Notes: generated by a model not told the origin, from the sequence alone. 57,613 nt of DNA from an uncultured Bacteroidia bacterium (GCA_902774145.1 CACYHC010000009.1:1-57613); one strand, 5' to 3'. Shown: positions 29,569 through 38,151, counted from the stretch's first letter. Numbers and translations are program-made.

Positions 29569-30268
29569 CGCCGATACGCAGGATATCTTCTCCGCCGATT
29601 TCCCGGCAGCGCTCGCCTTCGCAGACAAAGACGCGGCCCGGATAGCGCTGCACGATGGATTTGTTGTGCGTCACCATCACAATGGCGGTATTGTTCTCGA
29701 TATTGATGCGGCGGAGCAGCTGCAGGATGCCCTCGGCGGTCTCTTCGTCGAGGTTTCCCGTCGGCTCGTCGGCGATGATCAGGTCCGGGGAATTGAGCAG
29801 GGCGCGCGCAATCGCGATACGCTGCTGCTCCCCGCCGGAAAGCTGGTGCGGCATACGGTGCGCCTTGGTTTCCATGCCCACGGATTTGAGCACTTCGCTG
29901 ATCCGGCGGTCGATGCGTTCCTTTTCCTTCCAGCCCGTCGCCCGCAGCACGAAGGAAAGGTTGTCCCTTACACTGCGGTCCATCAGCAACTGGAAGTCCT
30001 GGAAAACCACGCCCACCCGGCGGCGCAGGCGGGGAATGTCCCGCTTGCGGAGTTTTTGCAGCGGATACCCGCAGACCTCCCCCGTCCCGCTGTCCAGGCG
30101 GTTTTCAGCGATCATCGTGCGGATGATGGAGGTTTTCCCCGTCCCCACGCGCCCGACGATGTACACCAGTTCTCCGGGGAGAATGGTCATCTCCAGGCCG
30201 TACACGACCGCCATTTCTCCGTTCATCACGGTGGCGTCGCGGAAAATGACAAGCGGGCTGCGTTCCAC
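29555..30268 (-). CDS. ftsE: FtsE-like ABC transporter ATPase
   Basis: A 237-residue ABC ATPase: Walker [11 protein letters not shown]-loop VFQDFQLL, signature LSGGEQQR, Walker [14 protein letters not shown]-loop MVTHNK. The motif set and length fit FtsE, which with FtsX links septal peptidoglycan hydrolysis to division; no ftsX is in this window, so MacB/LolD-type use remains possible. The start is GTG, sharing one base with the TAG stop of the mutase gene (TAGTG), which implies coupled translation. Confidence 0.8.
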   Translation of the reverse strand: MERSPLVIFRDATVMNGEMAVVYGLEMTILPGELVYIVGRVGTGKTSIIRTMIAENRLDSGTGEVCGYPLQKLRKRDIPRLRRRVGVVFQDFQLLMDRSVRDNLSFVLRATGWKEKERIDRRISEVLKSVGMETKAHRMPHQLSGGEQQRIAIARALLNSPDLIIADEPTGNLDEETAEGILQLLRRINIENNTAIVMVTHNKSIVQRYPGRVFVCEGERCREIGGEDILRIGDDDF

Positions 30269-31929
30269 TAGGCGGCGAACTGTTGCTTGAGCGCCGCAAT
30301 CTTGGCGTCGGCATCGTCGCCGCAGGCGCTGAAATAGAACTTGATCTTCGGTTCGGTCCCGGACGGGCGCACGGAGACGACATCGCCGGCCTCATCGAAG
30401 AACTGCAGCACGTTGGAGGAGGGCTGACCGGTCTTATCGGGCTCGAGATAGTCGATGACCTTCGTCACCGGAGAGCCGCAGAGGGCCTTCGGCGGATTGT
30501 TGCGCAGGTCCGCCATAATGGCCTGGATTTCCTGCGCGCCGCTGATGCCCTTGCGCACGAGCGACACGAGCCCTTCCTTGCGGTAACCGAATTCCCGGTA
30601 GATTTTCCGCATCAGCTGCCAGAGCGTCAGCCCCTGGTCGGCAGCCCAGGCCGCGCATTCGGCAATCATCATACAACTCACCTGGGCGTCCTTGTCGCGG
30701 ACGAATTCGCCGATATTGAAGCCGTAGCTTTCCTCGCCGCCGCAGATGAACTGTCCCTTGCCCTCGAGCCGCTTCACCACTTCAGCGATGTATTTGAAGC
30801 CTGTCAGCACGTTATAGACCGGCACGTCGAAGCGCTTGCAGATATCGGTGATGAGTTCGGTGGTGACGATCGTCTTGACCACATAGCCGCCCTTGCCGAG
30901 CTTGCCGAGTTCCGACCAGCGGGTCAGCGCGTAATAGGTCAGCATCGACGCGGTCTGGTTGCCGTTCATCAGCACCATTTTGCCGCTCTCGTCGCGTACG
31001 GCGATACCCATACGGTCCGCATCGGGGTCGGTCGCCAGCACCAGGTCGGCGCCGGTTTCTTCCGCCTTCGCGATGGCCAGTTCCAGCGCGGCCGGTTCTT
31101 CGGGGTTGGGGGAAACGACCGTCGGGAAGTTGCCGTCACTGATATCCTGCTGCGGCACGTGGATGATGTTCTTGAAGCCCAGGCGGGAAAGGATTTCCGG
31201 CACCAGGCGTACGCCGCAGCCGTGCAGGGGCGTATAGACGATCTTGAGCTCACTGTGGCGCGCCACGCTTTCCGGGCTCAGGGAGAGGGACAGCAGGTCC
31301 GACAGATAGGCGTCGTCCATCTCCTTGCCGAGCGTGCGCATCTCGCCGCAGCGCACGTCCGCCTTGAACTTCACCTGGGAAGGATCGGAAATTTTCGCCA
31401 CTTCCGCGACGATTTCCTTGTCCACGGGCGAGGTGACCTGTCCGCCGTCGGACCAGGAGACCTTGTAGCCGTTGTATTCCTTGGGGTTGTGGGAGGCGGT
31501 GATCATAATGCCCGCCACGGCGCCGGTCTTGCGGATGGCATAGCTCATCTCCGGCGTGGGGCGGATGTTGTCGAAGATATCCACGTCGATTCCGTTGGCG
31601 CACATCACGTCCGCGGCGATGCGGGCAAATTCCTTGCTGTTGTTCCGGCTGTCGTACGAAATCACCACAGAGAGCCTCTCCCCCTTCACGTGACCGAGGA
31701 TGTAGTTGGCAAGGCCCTGCGTCGCCATCCCCACCGTGTACTTGTTCATCCGGTTGGTGCCCACGCCCATAATGCCGCGCAGGCCACCGGTGCCGAATTC
31801 CAGGTTCTTATAGAAGGCATCCTCGAAGCCGGCCGGATCTTCCGAACGGAGGGCGAGGATCTGCATCTTGGTGTGCTGGTCGAAATCGCCGTCGAGCCAG
31901 CTTTGTGCGGTTTTTTCGTACTCTTTCAT
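30268..31929 (-). CDS. Phosphoglucomutase/phosphomannomutase family protein
   Basis: A 553-residue alpha-D-phosphohexomutase. Active-site phosphoserine loop [13 protein letters not shown] near residue 140, metal loop [11 protein letters not shown], sugar loop GGEESYGFN and C-terminal phosphate loop [13 protein letters not shown]. It interconverts hexose-1- and -6-phosphates for envelope sugar-nucleotide or glycogen metabolism. Length and the [13 protein letters not shown] start match the long two-function PGM/PMM type common in Bacteroidetes. First gene of an operon with ftsE and nth. Confidence 0.9.
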   Translation of the reverse strand: MKEYEKTAQSWLDGDFDQHTKMQILALRSEDPAGFEDAFYKNLEFGTGGLRGIMGVGTNRMNKYTVGMATQGLANYILGHVKGERLSVVISYDSRNNSKEFARIAADVMCANGIDVDIFDNIRPTPEMSYAIRKTGAVAGIMITASHNPKEYNGYKVSWSDGGQVTSPVDKEIVAEVAKISDPSQVKFKADVRCGEMRTLGKEMDDAYLSDLLSLSLSPESVARHSELKIVYTPLHGCGVRLVPEILSRLGFKNIIHVPQQDISDGNFPTVVSPNPEEPAALELAIAKAEETGADLVLATDPDADRMGIAVRDESGKMVLMNGNQTASMLTYYALTRWSELGKLGKGGYVVKTIVTTELITDICKRFDVPVYNVLTGFKYIAEVVKRLEGKGQFICGGEESYGFNIGEFVRDKDAQVSCMMIAECAAWAADQGLTLWQLMRKIYREFGYRKEGLVSLVRKGISGAQEIQAIMADLRNNPPKALCGSPVTKVIDYLEPDKTGQPSSNVLQFFDEAGDVVSVRPSGTEPKIKFYFSACGDDADAKIAALKQQFAA

Positions 31930-31948
31930 AGTTTGGTTTTTAATCTTT

Positions 31949-31980
31949 CAAATATAAGGATTTTTTATTGAAATTTCAAA
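31949..31980 (-). promoter_or_regulatory. Promoter of the mutase-ftsE-nth operon
   Basis: Minus strand: TTTG at 31980-31977, a 20-base spacer, then TATATTTG at 31956-31949, a full match to the Bacteroidetes consensus. It lies 20 bases before the ATG at 31929. Confidence 0.75.
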
Positions 31981-31998
31981 GGAATTTTTTTAATCTTG
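31967..31998 (+). promoter_or_regulatory. Promoter of the THUMP-like methyltransferase gene
   Basis: Plus strand: ATTG at 31967, a 20-base spacer, then TAATCTTG at 31991-31998 (one mismatch from TAnnTTTG). It overlaps the divergent promoter, and its -7 box ends 8 bases before the ATG at 32007. This argues against the longer reading frame starting at 31968. Confidence 0.5.
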
Positions 31999-32006
31999 CA
32001 GCCGCG

Positions 32007-33164
32007 ATGAAAAAGGGCTTTGCAGAGATTCTGGAAAAGGAGAAGATGCGGCTGGCAAGGAAGGCGGAAGCCAAGTTGCCGACGCTGGGCGGCGCATTGG
32101 AAATCCCCTCTGCGCTGGCCCTGGAGCAATGCTCTTCCGAGTTGACCGCCGCATACAAGGCGGACGTGGCGCTACGCTTCTGCGGCGGGACGGCCATCGC
32201 GGACCTGACCGGCGGTCTGGGCGTCGACTGCCTGGCCTTCGCGAAGCGCTTCGACCGTGTCCTTTACAATGAAATGAATCCCGCCTTGGGCGAGGCCGCC
32301 GCGCGGAACTTTACCGCCCTCGGCGCCGGGAACATCCGCTGCTGCGCGTTCGAAATCAAAAGCGGCCAGGCGCCCTGGAAGGAAACTGTCGCCGCCTTTG
32401 CCCCGGACCTGCTTTATCTCGACCCCGCCCGCCGGAGCGCATCGGGCGCCAAAGTCTTCCGCCTGCAGGATTGCAGCCCCGATATCGCAGCACTGCTGCC
32501 GGAATTGGAAGGACTTTGCCCCCGCATACTGCTCAAGCTGTCGCCGATGGCGGACATCAGCGCCCTGCTCGCCTGGGCGGAAGGCCGCGTACAGGAGTTG
32601 CATATCGTAGAAAAGGATGGAGAGTGCAAGGAACTGCTCCTGCTGCTGGATGCCTCCCGGCGCACGGAAGAGCCCCTGATTCGGGTGGCCGTGCCCGCGA
32701 CGGAGGCCGCTTTCGATTTCCGGCCTGCGGAAGAACGGGATGCCTCCCAGCGGCTGGCGGGCGGCGACTTCCCCTTCCTATTCGAGCCCGGACCGGCGCT
32801 GATGAAAGCCGGAGCCTTCAAACTGCTCTGTACGCGCTATCCCCTGGCAGCCCTCTCCCCTTCCGTGCATCTCTATGCGGCGGAGGAAGCCGTCGGCGCG
32901 TTGTCAGCGCTCGGGAAATGGTTTTCCGTGACGGAAGTACTGCCTTTCGGCAAGGAGGGCTTCAAAGCCGCCGGAGCGCGTTTTCCCCAGGCCGAAGTCA
33001 CGGCGCGGGGCATTCCGATGCGTTCCGAGGAACTGCGCCTGCGCTGCGGTTGCAGCGGGGCGGGTCCGGAACATCTCTTCGGCGTGGAAACCTCAGCGGG
33101 AAGACGCCTGCTCGTCTGCGAGCGCACGCAGGCCCAGGACCAGACGGTCCAGTCCCTCGCTTAA
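32007..33164 (+). CDS. Class I SAM-dependent methyltransferase with THUMP-like C-terminus
   Basis: 385 residues from ATG 32007 (MKKGFAEILEKEKMRLARKAEA). SAM site motif IADLTGGLGVDCLAFA, a later NEMNP acidic residue, and the catalytic-type motif YLDPARR. The C-terminal ~100 residues (FSVTEVLPFGKEGFKAAGARFPQAEVTARGIP in part) match the THUMP-like RNA-binding extension seen in Bacteroidetes homologues. Probable target is a guanine or other base of RNA; the precise substrate is unknown. The last 72 bases overlap, in convergent orientation, the end of the MalY/PatB gene. Confidence 0.8.
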   Translation: MKKGFAEILEKEKMRLARKAEAKLPTLGGALEIPSALALEQCSSELTAAYKADVALRFCGGTAIADLTGGLGVDCLAFAKRFDRVLYNEMNPALGEAAARNFTALGAGNIRCCAFEIKSGQAPWKETVAAFAPDLLYLDPARRSASGAKVFRLQDCSPDIAALLPELEGLCPRILLKLSPMADISALLAWAEGRVQELHIVEKDGECKELLLLLDASRRTEEPLIRVAVPATEAAFDFRPAEERDASQRLAGGDFPFLFEPGPALMKAGAFKLLCTRYPLAALSPSVHLYAAEEAVGALSALGKWFSVTEVLPFGKEGFKAAGARFPQAEVTARGIPMRSEELRLRCGCSGAGPEHLFGVETSAGRRLLVCERTQAQDQTVQSLA

Positions 33165-34283
33165 CAGCGCGCGCGGCGTGGCGAGATTCACCCGCACAAA
33201 GCCGTCCGTGCCGTACATCGCCCCGGCGTTCACCCAGACTTTTTCGCGCGCGAGCAGTGCATTCTCGATTTCTTCCGAGCGCATTTTCAGGCAGCGGCAG
33301 TCCACCCAGTCGAGGTAAGTCCCCTCCAGGGCAAACACGGGAAATTCCGGAAGTTCCTTTGCAAAGCGTTCCCGCAGCAGCGTATCATTCTCCCAGATAT
33401 AGGCATTGAGCGCCTCCAGCCAGGCCGCCCCCTCGTCGGAATAGGCCGCCTCGCCCGCCACGGGGCCGAAAGGGTTCACGTCGCAAATCTCATTGATATT
33501 GATGGCGCGGTCGATGGCCTTGCGCCTGTCGGCACTGTCCGTCACGATGCCCGCCATCTGCAGGCCGGCGATGTTGAAGGATTTGCTCGGCGAGAGCAGC
33601 GTCACGGTATTCTCCGGGTCCACGCTGCCCATCGGCACATACCGGAGGCCGGGGCGCACGATTTCGCAGTGGATTTCGTCGCTGACGACCAGCGTCCCCG
33701 TCCTGCGCGCGATGTCCGCCACGCGCTCCAGTTCCGCCCGCGTCCATACCCGCCCGGCGGGATTGTGGGGATTGCAAAGCAGGAGGACAGCGGCCCGGGG
33801 GTCGGCGCATCGGCGTTCGATATCCTCGAAATCAAAGGCATACGAAGGGCCGGGAACTTCCCGCAGCGGACTGCAGGAGGCTTCGCAGCCGTTATTGCGT
33901 ATCGACGAGAAAAAACAGTTGTACACCGGCGTCGCCATCACCACCTTGTCCCCGGGCCGGGTGAGCGCCTTGATGACCGCGGAAAGCGCCGGGACCACGC
34001 CGGTGGTGTAGAGCAGCGATTCCGGGGCAAAGGGCCAGCCGTGCCGCTGCGAAAACCAGCGCGCCACACATTCGTACCAGCTCCGGGGCACCGCTACATA
34101 GCCGAACACCCCGTGCGCCACACGCTTTTCCAGTGCCCTGCGGATACAGGGGGCCGCAGGAAAATCCATATCCGCCACCCAGAGCGGGATTACGTCGCCC
34201 TCCACCTTTACCGGCGGCTGCGCATCCCATTTCACACAGGAACTCCCCTTCCGGGTAACGAGCGTATCAAACAAAGGGTTCAT
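33093..34283 (-). CDS. MalY/PatB-family PLP aminotransferase (cystathionine beta-lyase type)
   Basis: A 396-residue fold-type I PLP enzyme. Seen: PLWVADMDFP near 33, GVFGYVAVP, NPHNPAGRVW, SDEIHCEIV and the PLP Lys in LLSPSKSFNIAGLQMAG. Family members split cystathionine or cysteine S-conjugates, and some act as regulators. Start overlaps the DUF3737 stop by 4 bases (ATGA), so the two form an operon. Confidence 0.88.
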   Translation of the reverse strand: MNPLFDTLVTRKGSSCVKWDAQPPVKVEGDVIPLWVADMDFPAAPCIRRALEKRVAHGVFGYVAVPRSWYECVARWFSQRHGWPFAPESLLYTTGVVPALSAVIKALTRPGDKVVMATPVYNCFFSSIRNNGCEASCSPLREVPGPSYAFDFEDIERRCADPRAAVLLLCNPHNPAGRVWTRAELERVADIARRTGTLVVSDEIHCEIVRPGLRYVPMGSVDPENTVTLLSPSKSFNIAGLQMAGIVTDSADRRKAIDRAININEICDVNPFGPVAGEAAYSDEGAAWLEALNAYIWENDTLLRERFAKELPEFPVFALEGTYLDWVDCRCLKMRSEEIENALLAREKVWVNAGAMYGTDGFVRVNLATPRALLSEGLDRLVLGLRALADEQASSR

Positions 34284-35122
34284 CGCGTCTCGATTTTACA
34301 GTTTCCGGGCGCCTTGAGGTTTTCGTCGATGATGATTTCGCCGATGCTTTCCGCCCGGATGGAGCCCGTCCTGGGGTTCTTGACCGAAGGGATGGAACCC
34401 CGGACAGTCGCACGCACCGATGAATATTCGAAGGCAAGGTCGGCGTCCGGACCGAAGGTACAGTCCTCCAGCACCAGGTCCTCCGCATAGCAGAGAGGCT
34501 GGGTGCCGGTGATGTGGCAGCGCACCAGGCGCAGTCCCCTGGAGTGCCAGCCCAGGTATTCGCCGTTGATTTCGGAATCATAGACGCTGACGTTTTCGGT
34601 CTCCCAGAAGGCGTCCTTGGTGTTCAGCAGGGAATCGCGGATTTCTATGTCGCGGGCCCACTGGAACGAGTAATTGCCGTTCAGGGTGAAGTTCTTGACC
34701 TTTACCCCTTTACAGTGCATAAAGATATAATCGCCTTCGTCGGCCTGGACATTCTCCAGTTCGATATCCGAGCAGCGCCAGAAGGTCTCTGCGGCGTGGG
34801 TGAAACGGACGTCCCGGAGCCTTGCTCCCTGAAATTCCCGGAACATCTTCGGCGCCTCCACGAGGCAGTCCTGCATCTGCAGGCCGGAGGAATACCAGAG
34901 CGCCGCGCGCGCACCTTCCGTAAAGAGGCTATCCTTTACGCTGAATCCATGACAGCACCAGAGCGGATACTTTCCCTCGAAGCGGCAATCCGACGCCTCG
35001 ATGTCCGCCGTTTCCTTCAGGGCCGACTCCCCGGCGTGAATGGTCACGCCTTCCAGGCGCAGACCGCGCCGCGCATAGAGGGGCCGCTCCCCGCCAAATT
35101 CCTGGTTTTTAATTACTTCCAT
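34280..35122 (-). CDS. DUF3737 family protein (beta-helix)
   Basis: A 280-residue protein made almost wholly of short beta-helix rungs such as FEGKYPLWCCHGFSVKDS, LQMQDCLVEAPKMFREFQ, FWRCSDIELENVQ and FQWARDIEIRDSLL. This matches the DUF3737 family, of unknown function. No signal peptide, so cytosolic. It follows the rpmH terminator by 14 bases; no promoter was found in between, so it may depend on read-through. Coupling with MalY/PatB downstream hints at a link to sulfur amino-acid metabolism, but this is only context. Confidence 0.8.
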   Translation of the reverse strand: MEVIKNQEFGGERPLYARRGLRLEGVTIHAGESALKETADIEASDCRFEGKYPLWCCHGFSVKDSLFTEGARAALWYSSGLQMQDCLVEAPKMFREFQGARLRDVRFTHAAETFWRCSDIELENVQADEGDYIFMHCKGVKVKNFTLNGNYSFQWARDIEIRDSLLNTKDAFWETENVSVYDSEINGEYLGWHSRGLRLVRCHITGTQPLCYAEDLVLEDCTFGPDADLAFEYSSVRATVRGSIPSVKNPRTGSIRAESIGEIIIDENLKAPGNCKIETR

Positions 35123-35136
35123 AGCATTTATTCAAC

Positions 35137-35167
35137 AAAAAAAGCTATTCCCGTATGGAGGAATAGC
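35137..35167 (-). terminator. Rho-independent terminator of rpmH
   Basis: Minus strand: GCTATTCC, 8-base loop, GGAATAGC (perfect 8-base-pair stem, 35167-35160 with 35151-35144), followed by seven T (35143-35137). It lies 40 bases after the rpmH stop. Confidence 0.85.
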
Positions 35168-35206
35168 GGTTCCGGACCGGCACACACCGGACGGGAAAAA
35201 CAGAAA

Positions 35207-35359
35207 CTACCAGCGTTCCTCGGAGGAGACGGTGAGTTTCTTGCGTCCGTGACGACGGCGGGCGGCGAGCACCCGGCGGCCGTTGGCGGAACTCATACGC
35301 TCGCGGAATCCGTGCTTGTTGACCCGCTTGCGGTTGGAAGGTTGATAAGTCCGTTTCAT
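35207..35359 (-). CDS. rpmH: 50S ribosomal protein L34
   Basis: A 50-residue protein starting [20 protein letters not shown], with [20 protein letters not shown] in the second half, the canonical L34 sequence. It is a structural component of the large ribosomal subunit. Monocistronic: it has its own consensus promoter and a strong terminator. No rnpA follows. Confidence 0.97.
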   Translation of the reverse strand: MKRTYQPSNRKRVNKHGFRERMSSANGRRVLAARRRHGRKKLTVSSEERW

Positions 35360-35394
35360 TGTATCTGTGTTTTATTTTTCCGAAATTGGGAGTG

Positions 35395-35426
35395 CAAAGG
35401 TAAACAATTCAAATCGCAAATACAAA
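35395..35426 (-). promoter_or_regulatory. Promoter of rpmH
   Basis: Minus strand TTTG (35426-35423), 20-base spacer, TACCTTTG (35402-35395). Full match to both Bacteroidetes boxes; predicted leader about 30 bases. Confidence 0.78.
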
Positions 35427-35487
35427 TTTTTTTCATCGAAGCCATTCCCGTTACCAAACACAATGCCTTTTGCACTCCGGCGCTACG

Positions 35488-36609
35488 TCAAGCCTTCTCC
35501 AGATATCTGGACAAAAATACGTTATAAACGCTGTAACTTACTCCCTCCTCCCCGTTTTCGGCAAGAATTAATTCCTTCTCCACCAAGGACTTGACATTCT
35601 TTGAAACCGAAGCGCCTGACCCAAGACGATACTTTTGGATAAAAGATACAGATGTGGGATGAGAGACCGATTCTTCCTTTGCAATCGCTGTCATAAGTCT
35701 CCACTGCGCCGGAGTGAGAAGCCGTTGAAGTTCGAGGAAACGGTCTCTATTGGCAGCAATAATCCGTGCTTCTGCAGCAAGGATGTCAGTAGATGAAATG
35801 TATTGGGAACAACTGAGATACAGTTCATTACACAGCGTCTGGGTGTAAAAGGTATGATCACGCGTCCAATCAATAATCTGCCGCACATTTTCTGCCCCTA
35901 TTAGCTTTCCCCCATTGCCGAACAATCTTTGGATAAATGCTTCGTAAGTAGGAATGTCAAGTTTGCCAAGGGGAACAAATGTAGTGCTTTCGTAAAAGGG
36001 TTTCTTAGCATTGGAAAATATATCCGTCATGGTGTGCTTCTTGCTTCCACAGAAAATGAAACGGACATTATGAAGCTGCTGGATGTATGAACGCAGTAGT
36101 GCCTCCATACTCACACCTTCATATTCCCGAATCTGTTGAAATTCATCGATTGCAACAACCACCTTTCTCTTGTGCGTTTCAAGATACTGGAAGATTCCTT
36201 TAAGTGTCAGTTCTTTATCCTTATCATTCCGGTATATCATACTCACTTCCGGGGCACCTGTTACGGCATCATAGGTAATCAGTGGCCTGAGTCCTCCGAT
36301 TGCTTTGAAAAAAGCAGATATCTTGTTCTGCTTATTCAAGACCGACACAACAGATTCAGAGAGCAGTTTGATAAAGTCTTCGACGCACTGACTTGAACTG
36401 ATATCTACGTAGAAAGTATCGATATCGCTACAATTCGCAGCAATTTCTTCGAAAACGCGATATATCAGGCCAGTTTTTCCAAGACGCCGCGGTGATATCA
36501 GCGTCACATTCCTGCCATTGCTCAAATAGTCAACAATTTGTCTTGTCTCCAATTCTCGGTCACAAAACAACTCTCTGTTTCTGTAGGGCTCCAGGATAAA
36601 CGGATTCAT
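35488..36609 (-). CDS. AAA-type ATPase of the archaeal ATPase_2-like family
   Basis: 373 residues from ATG 36609 (MNPFILEPYRNRELFCDREL); the frame is open to 36672, but the promoter's -7 box lies inside that extension. An ATG at 36615 is the other candidate. Walker A ISPRRLGKTGL near 36, Walker B VVVAIDEFQQI, sensor-like FIFCGSKKHTM, and a C-terminal winged-helix-like part (SFIQKYRLGSGASVSKNVKSL). No nuclease domain is attached. Base composition is visibly AT-richer than the neighbours, which suggests acquisition. Function is unknown in this widespread family; DNA binding by the C-terminus is plausible. Confidence 0.8.
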   Translation of the reverse strand: MNPFILEPYRNRELFCDRELETRQIVDYLSNGRNVTLISPRRLGKTGLIYRVFEEIAANCSDIDTFYVDISSSQCVEDFIKLLSESVVSVLNKQNKISAFFKAIGGLRPLITYDAVTGAPEVSMIYRNDKDKELTLKGIFQYLETHKRKVVVAIDEFQQIREYEGVSMEALLRSYIQQLHNVRFIFCGSKKHTMTDIFSNAKKPFYESTTFVPLGKLDIPTYEAFIQRLFGNGGKLIGAENVRQIIDWTRDHTFYTQTLCNELYLSCSQYISSTDILAAEARIIAANRDRFLELQRLLTPAQWRLMTAIAKEESVSHPTSVSFIQKYRLGSGASVSKNVKSLVEKELILAENGEEGVSYSVYNVFLSRYLEKA

Positions 36610-36641
36610 AATCATTAGTATTCTTGGGATATTCGCGGCAG

Positions 36642-36673
36642 CAAATATAACACATCTGAACGAATTAACCAAA
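36642..36673 (-). promoter_or_regulatory. Promoter of the AAA ATPase gene
   Basis: Minus strand TTTG (36673-36670), 20-base spacer, TATATTTG (36649-36642). Full match to both boxes; places the transcription start about 22-28 bases before ATG 36615 or 36609. Confidence 0.72.
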
Positions 36674-36702
36674 GGTTGTTAACTAAAGGTTTATCGACTC
36701 CG

Positions 36703-36745
36703 CTATCGATAGGTTTTAATTCCGGCGGTAAACAACCGCCGGAAT
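36703..36745. repeat. Palindrome and 11-bp hairpin
   Basis: CTATCGATAG (36703-36712) is a perfect 10-base palindrome. Seven bases on, ATTCCGGCGGT (36719-36729) and ACCGCCGGAAT (36735-36745) form a perfect 11-base-pair stem with a 5-base loop. No T-run follows on either strand, so it is not a standard terminator. It stands at the left side of the structured stretch between the ATPase and Rpn genes. Confidence 0.6.
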
Positions 36746-36775
36746 GCGTTTCACAGTCCTTAAACTATACGGTCT

Positions 36776-37039
36776 CCGGCAGCTACAGATGGGGCGCTGC
36801 CGGCGAGGAGCGAGCGGTGCTGCATCCGGAGGACGTGGCCACCCGCGGCCACGGGAACCGACGCACGAGCGAGCAAAGAGAAAGGCGCCCTTTCTCTTTC
36901 GAGCGAGAAGGAGGAAACGAACGAAGTTCGTAACCGGGAGGTGTCCGCCGGAGACAAGTTATTGCGCAGCAATGACGCAGGAAACGGTGGAAGGGTCCGG
37001 AGTGAGAGTAGCGAACGGAGTTCCTCCGGGTGCAGCACC
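36776..37039. repeat. Nested inverted-repeat element or structured RNA between ATPase and Rpn genes
   Basis: Within a 570-base stretch holding no convincing gene (36610-37179). A long-range 18-base-pair helix is formed by GGTGCTGCATCCGGAGGA (36816-36833) and TCCTCCGGGTGCAGCACC (37022-37039), with one G-U pair. Inside it lie separate perfect hairpins: GTGGCC/GGCCAC (36835-36852), an 11-bp stem 36875-36885 with 36889-36899 around a 3-base loop, ACGAAC/GTTCGT (36917-36931) and ATTGC/GCAAT (36961-36973). Just outside on the left, CCGGCAG/CTGCCGG (36776-36803). Short open frames cross it on both strands, but their content is arginine-, proline- and serine-rich and follows the palindromes, so they are probably not genes. 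Could be a dispersed mobile repeat or a non-coding RNA. Confidence 0.55.
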
Positions 37040-37086
37040 CGAGCATCCGAGATAAAGGCAGCCGCTTCCCGGTTTTAACTGTGAAG

Positions 37087-37143
37087 TTTTTTACGTTTCA
37101 TCGAAATCTTTTTACGTTTTCGATCATTTTTTACGTTTTATCG
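37087..37143. repeat. Three TACGTTT direct repeats upstream of the Rpn gene
   Basis: Copies at 37087-37103 (TTTTTTACGTTTCATCG), 37109-37125 and 37127-37143 (TTTTTTACGTTTTATCG), about 20 bases apart, so roughly two helical turns. They end 36 bases before the Rpn ATG. The spacing suggests an operator or protein-binding array. A weaker relative (TTATTGCGTTCCAT) follows at 37149. Confidence 0.55.
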
Positions 37144-37179
37144 GCATATTATTGCGTTCCATTTAAAATTTTATGAACT

Positions 37180-38106
37180 ATGGAACAACGTTATGCCAAC
37201 CTGACCTATGACGAAGCCCTCAAGGTCATCATCTTCGCCCCGGGGAACGAACCCCTCATCATCCAAATGCTCGAACTCCTCCTGCCCGAAAAGAAAATCA
37301 AATCACTCGTCCTCAAGGACAGGGAACAGCACGGTTTTGCAATTTCCGATAAAAATAGTACTTTTGACTGCTACTGCACGGGAGACGACGGAGAGTGCTT
37401 CATCGTGGAGATGCAGAACTCCCCACAAAAGAGTTTCGCGGACCGGATGCTCTGCTATTCCACCTTTCCCCTGCGGGAGCAGATGGAACTGAAAATCCAG
37501 CAGCGGCGGGATGCGGCGAAGCGCGGGGAGACGGTCGATACGATGGACTACAGCCTGATGCCGGTGTATGTGGTGAGTTTCGTCAACTTCACGCTCCCGC
37601 ACGAAAGTGAAGAGACGCTGGAAGGCGGGCTGTTGAGCCGCTACGAGTTGCGAAACTCTCACAGCGGGGAGTTGATGACAAGGGCGCTGAATTTCGCCTA
37701 CCTGGAACTGGGACGCCTGAAGTGGGGCAAGGATGAGGCGAAGAAATGTTCGACACGCCTGGAGCAGTTCGCCTGGTCGCTGAAGTATATGCACACGGTG
37801 GACAAAGTCCCGGAGAACTTTGAAGACGAGTTTATAAGAAAACTGTATGAACGCTCTGCCTTCGCCAATATGGATGTGGCGACGCAGCATAAATACGAGA
37901 GCATTATGAGAACCGAAATCGATATCATCGCGCAGAAAGCCTGGGCCCGCGAAGAAGGCAAAGCCGAGGGCTTGGCAGAAGGTGAAGCCAAAGGGCGCGA
38001 AGAAGGACGGGGCGAGATTGCCCAGAACCTCCGCGATATGGGCCTTCCGCTGGAACAGATCTCCAAAGCCACCGGACTCTCCGTCGAACAGATCGCCGCG
38101 CTGTAA
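37180..38106 (+). CDS. Rpn-family recombination-promoting nuclease / putative transposase
   Basis: A 308-residue protein of the PD-(D/E)XK superfamily. Core: FAISDKNSTFDCYCTGDDG then ECFIVEMQN, giving the D...ExQ active-site pattern, with LPEKKIKSLVLKDREQ before it. Middle: YVVSFVNFTLP. The C-terminus is the charged, repetitive tail usual in this family (EGKAEGLAEGEAKGREEGRG) followed by LRDMGLPLEQISKATGLSVEQI, a helix-turn-helix-like end. E. coli RpnA is a Ca/Mg-dependent DNA endonuclease that raises RecA-independent recombination. The gene stands alone on the plus strand, between minus-strand genes, next to the inverted-repeat stretch. Confidence 0.88.
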   Translation: MEQRYANLTYDEALKVIIFAPGNEPLIIQMLELLLPEKKIKSLVLKDREQHGFAISDKNSTFDCYCTGDDGECFIVEMQNSPQKSFADRMLCYSTFPLREQMELKIQQRRDAAKRGETVDTMDYSLMPVYVVSFVNFTLPHESEETLEGGLLSRYELRNSHSGELMTRALNFAYLELGRLKWGKDEAKKCSTRLEQFAWSLKYMHTVDKVPENFEDEFIRKLYERSAFANMDVATQHKYESIMRTEIDIIAQKAWAREEGKAEGLAEGEAKGREEGRGEIAQNLRDMGLPLEQISKATGLSVEQIAAL

Positions 38107-38151
38107 ACTATCCCGTTGCCCGGCACGTCATCCTGCTCAAAATAGCCCGGA

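Noticed and set aside
31968-32006. Longer start for the methyltransferase at 31968
   Set aside because: The added codons overlap the promoter's -7 box; the ATG at 32007 begins the conserved helix.
36719-36745. 11-bp hairpin as a terminator for the ATPase or Rpn gene
   Set aside because: It lies upstream of both divergent genes and has no T-run on either strand.
36676-37055. Short open frames on both strands in the folded stretch
   Set aside because: Composition follows the palindromes, no ribosome-binding site or domain, and frames compete on both strands.
36703-37179. Retron or group II intron RNA
   Set aside because: No reverse transcriptase or maturase gene is nearby and no intron domain V or retron priming signature was recognised.
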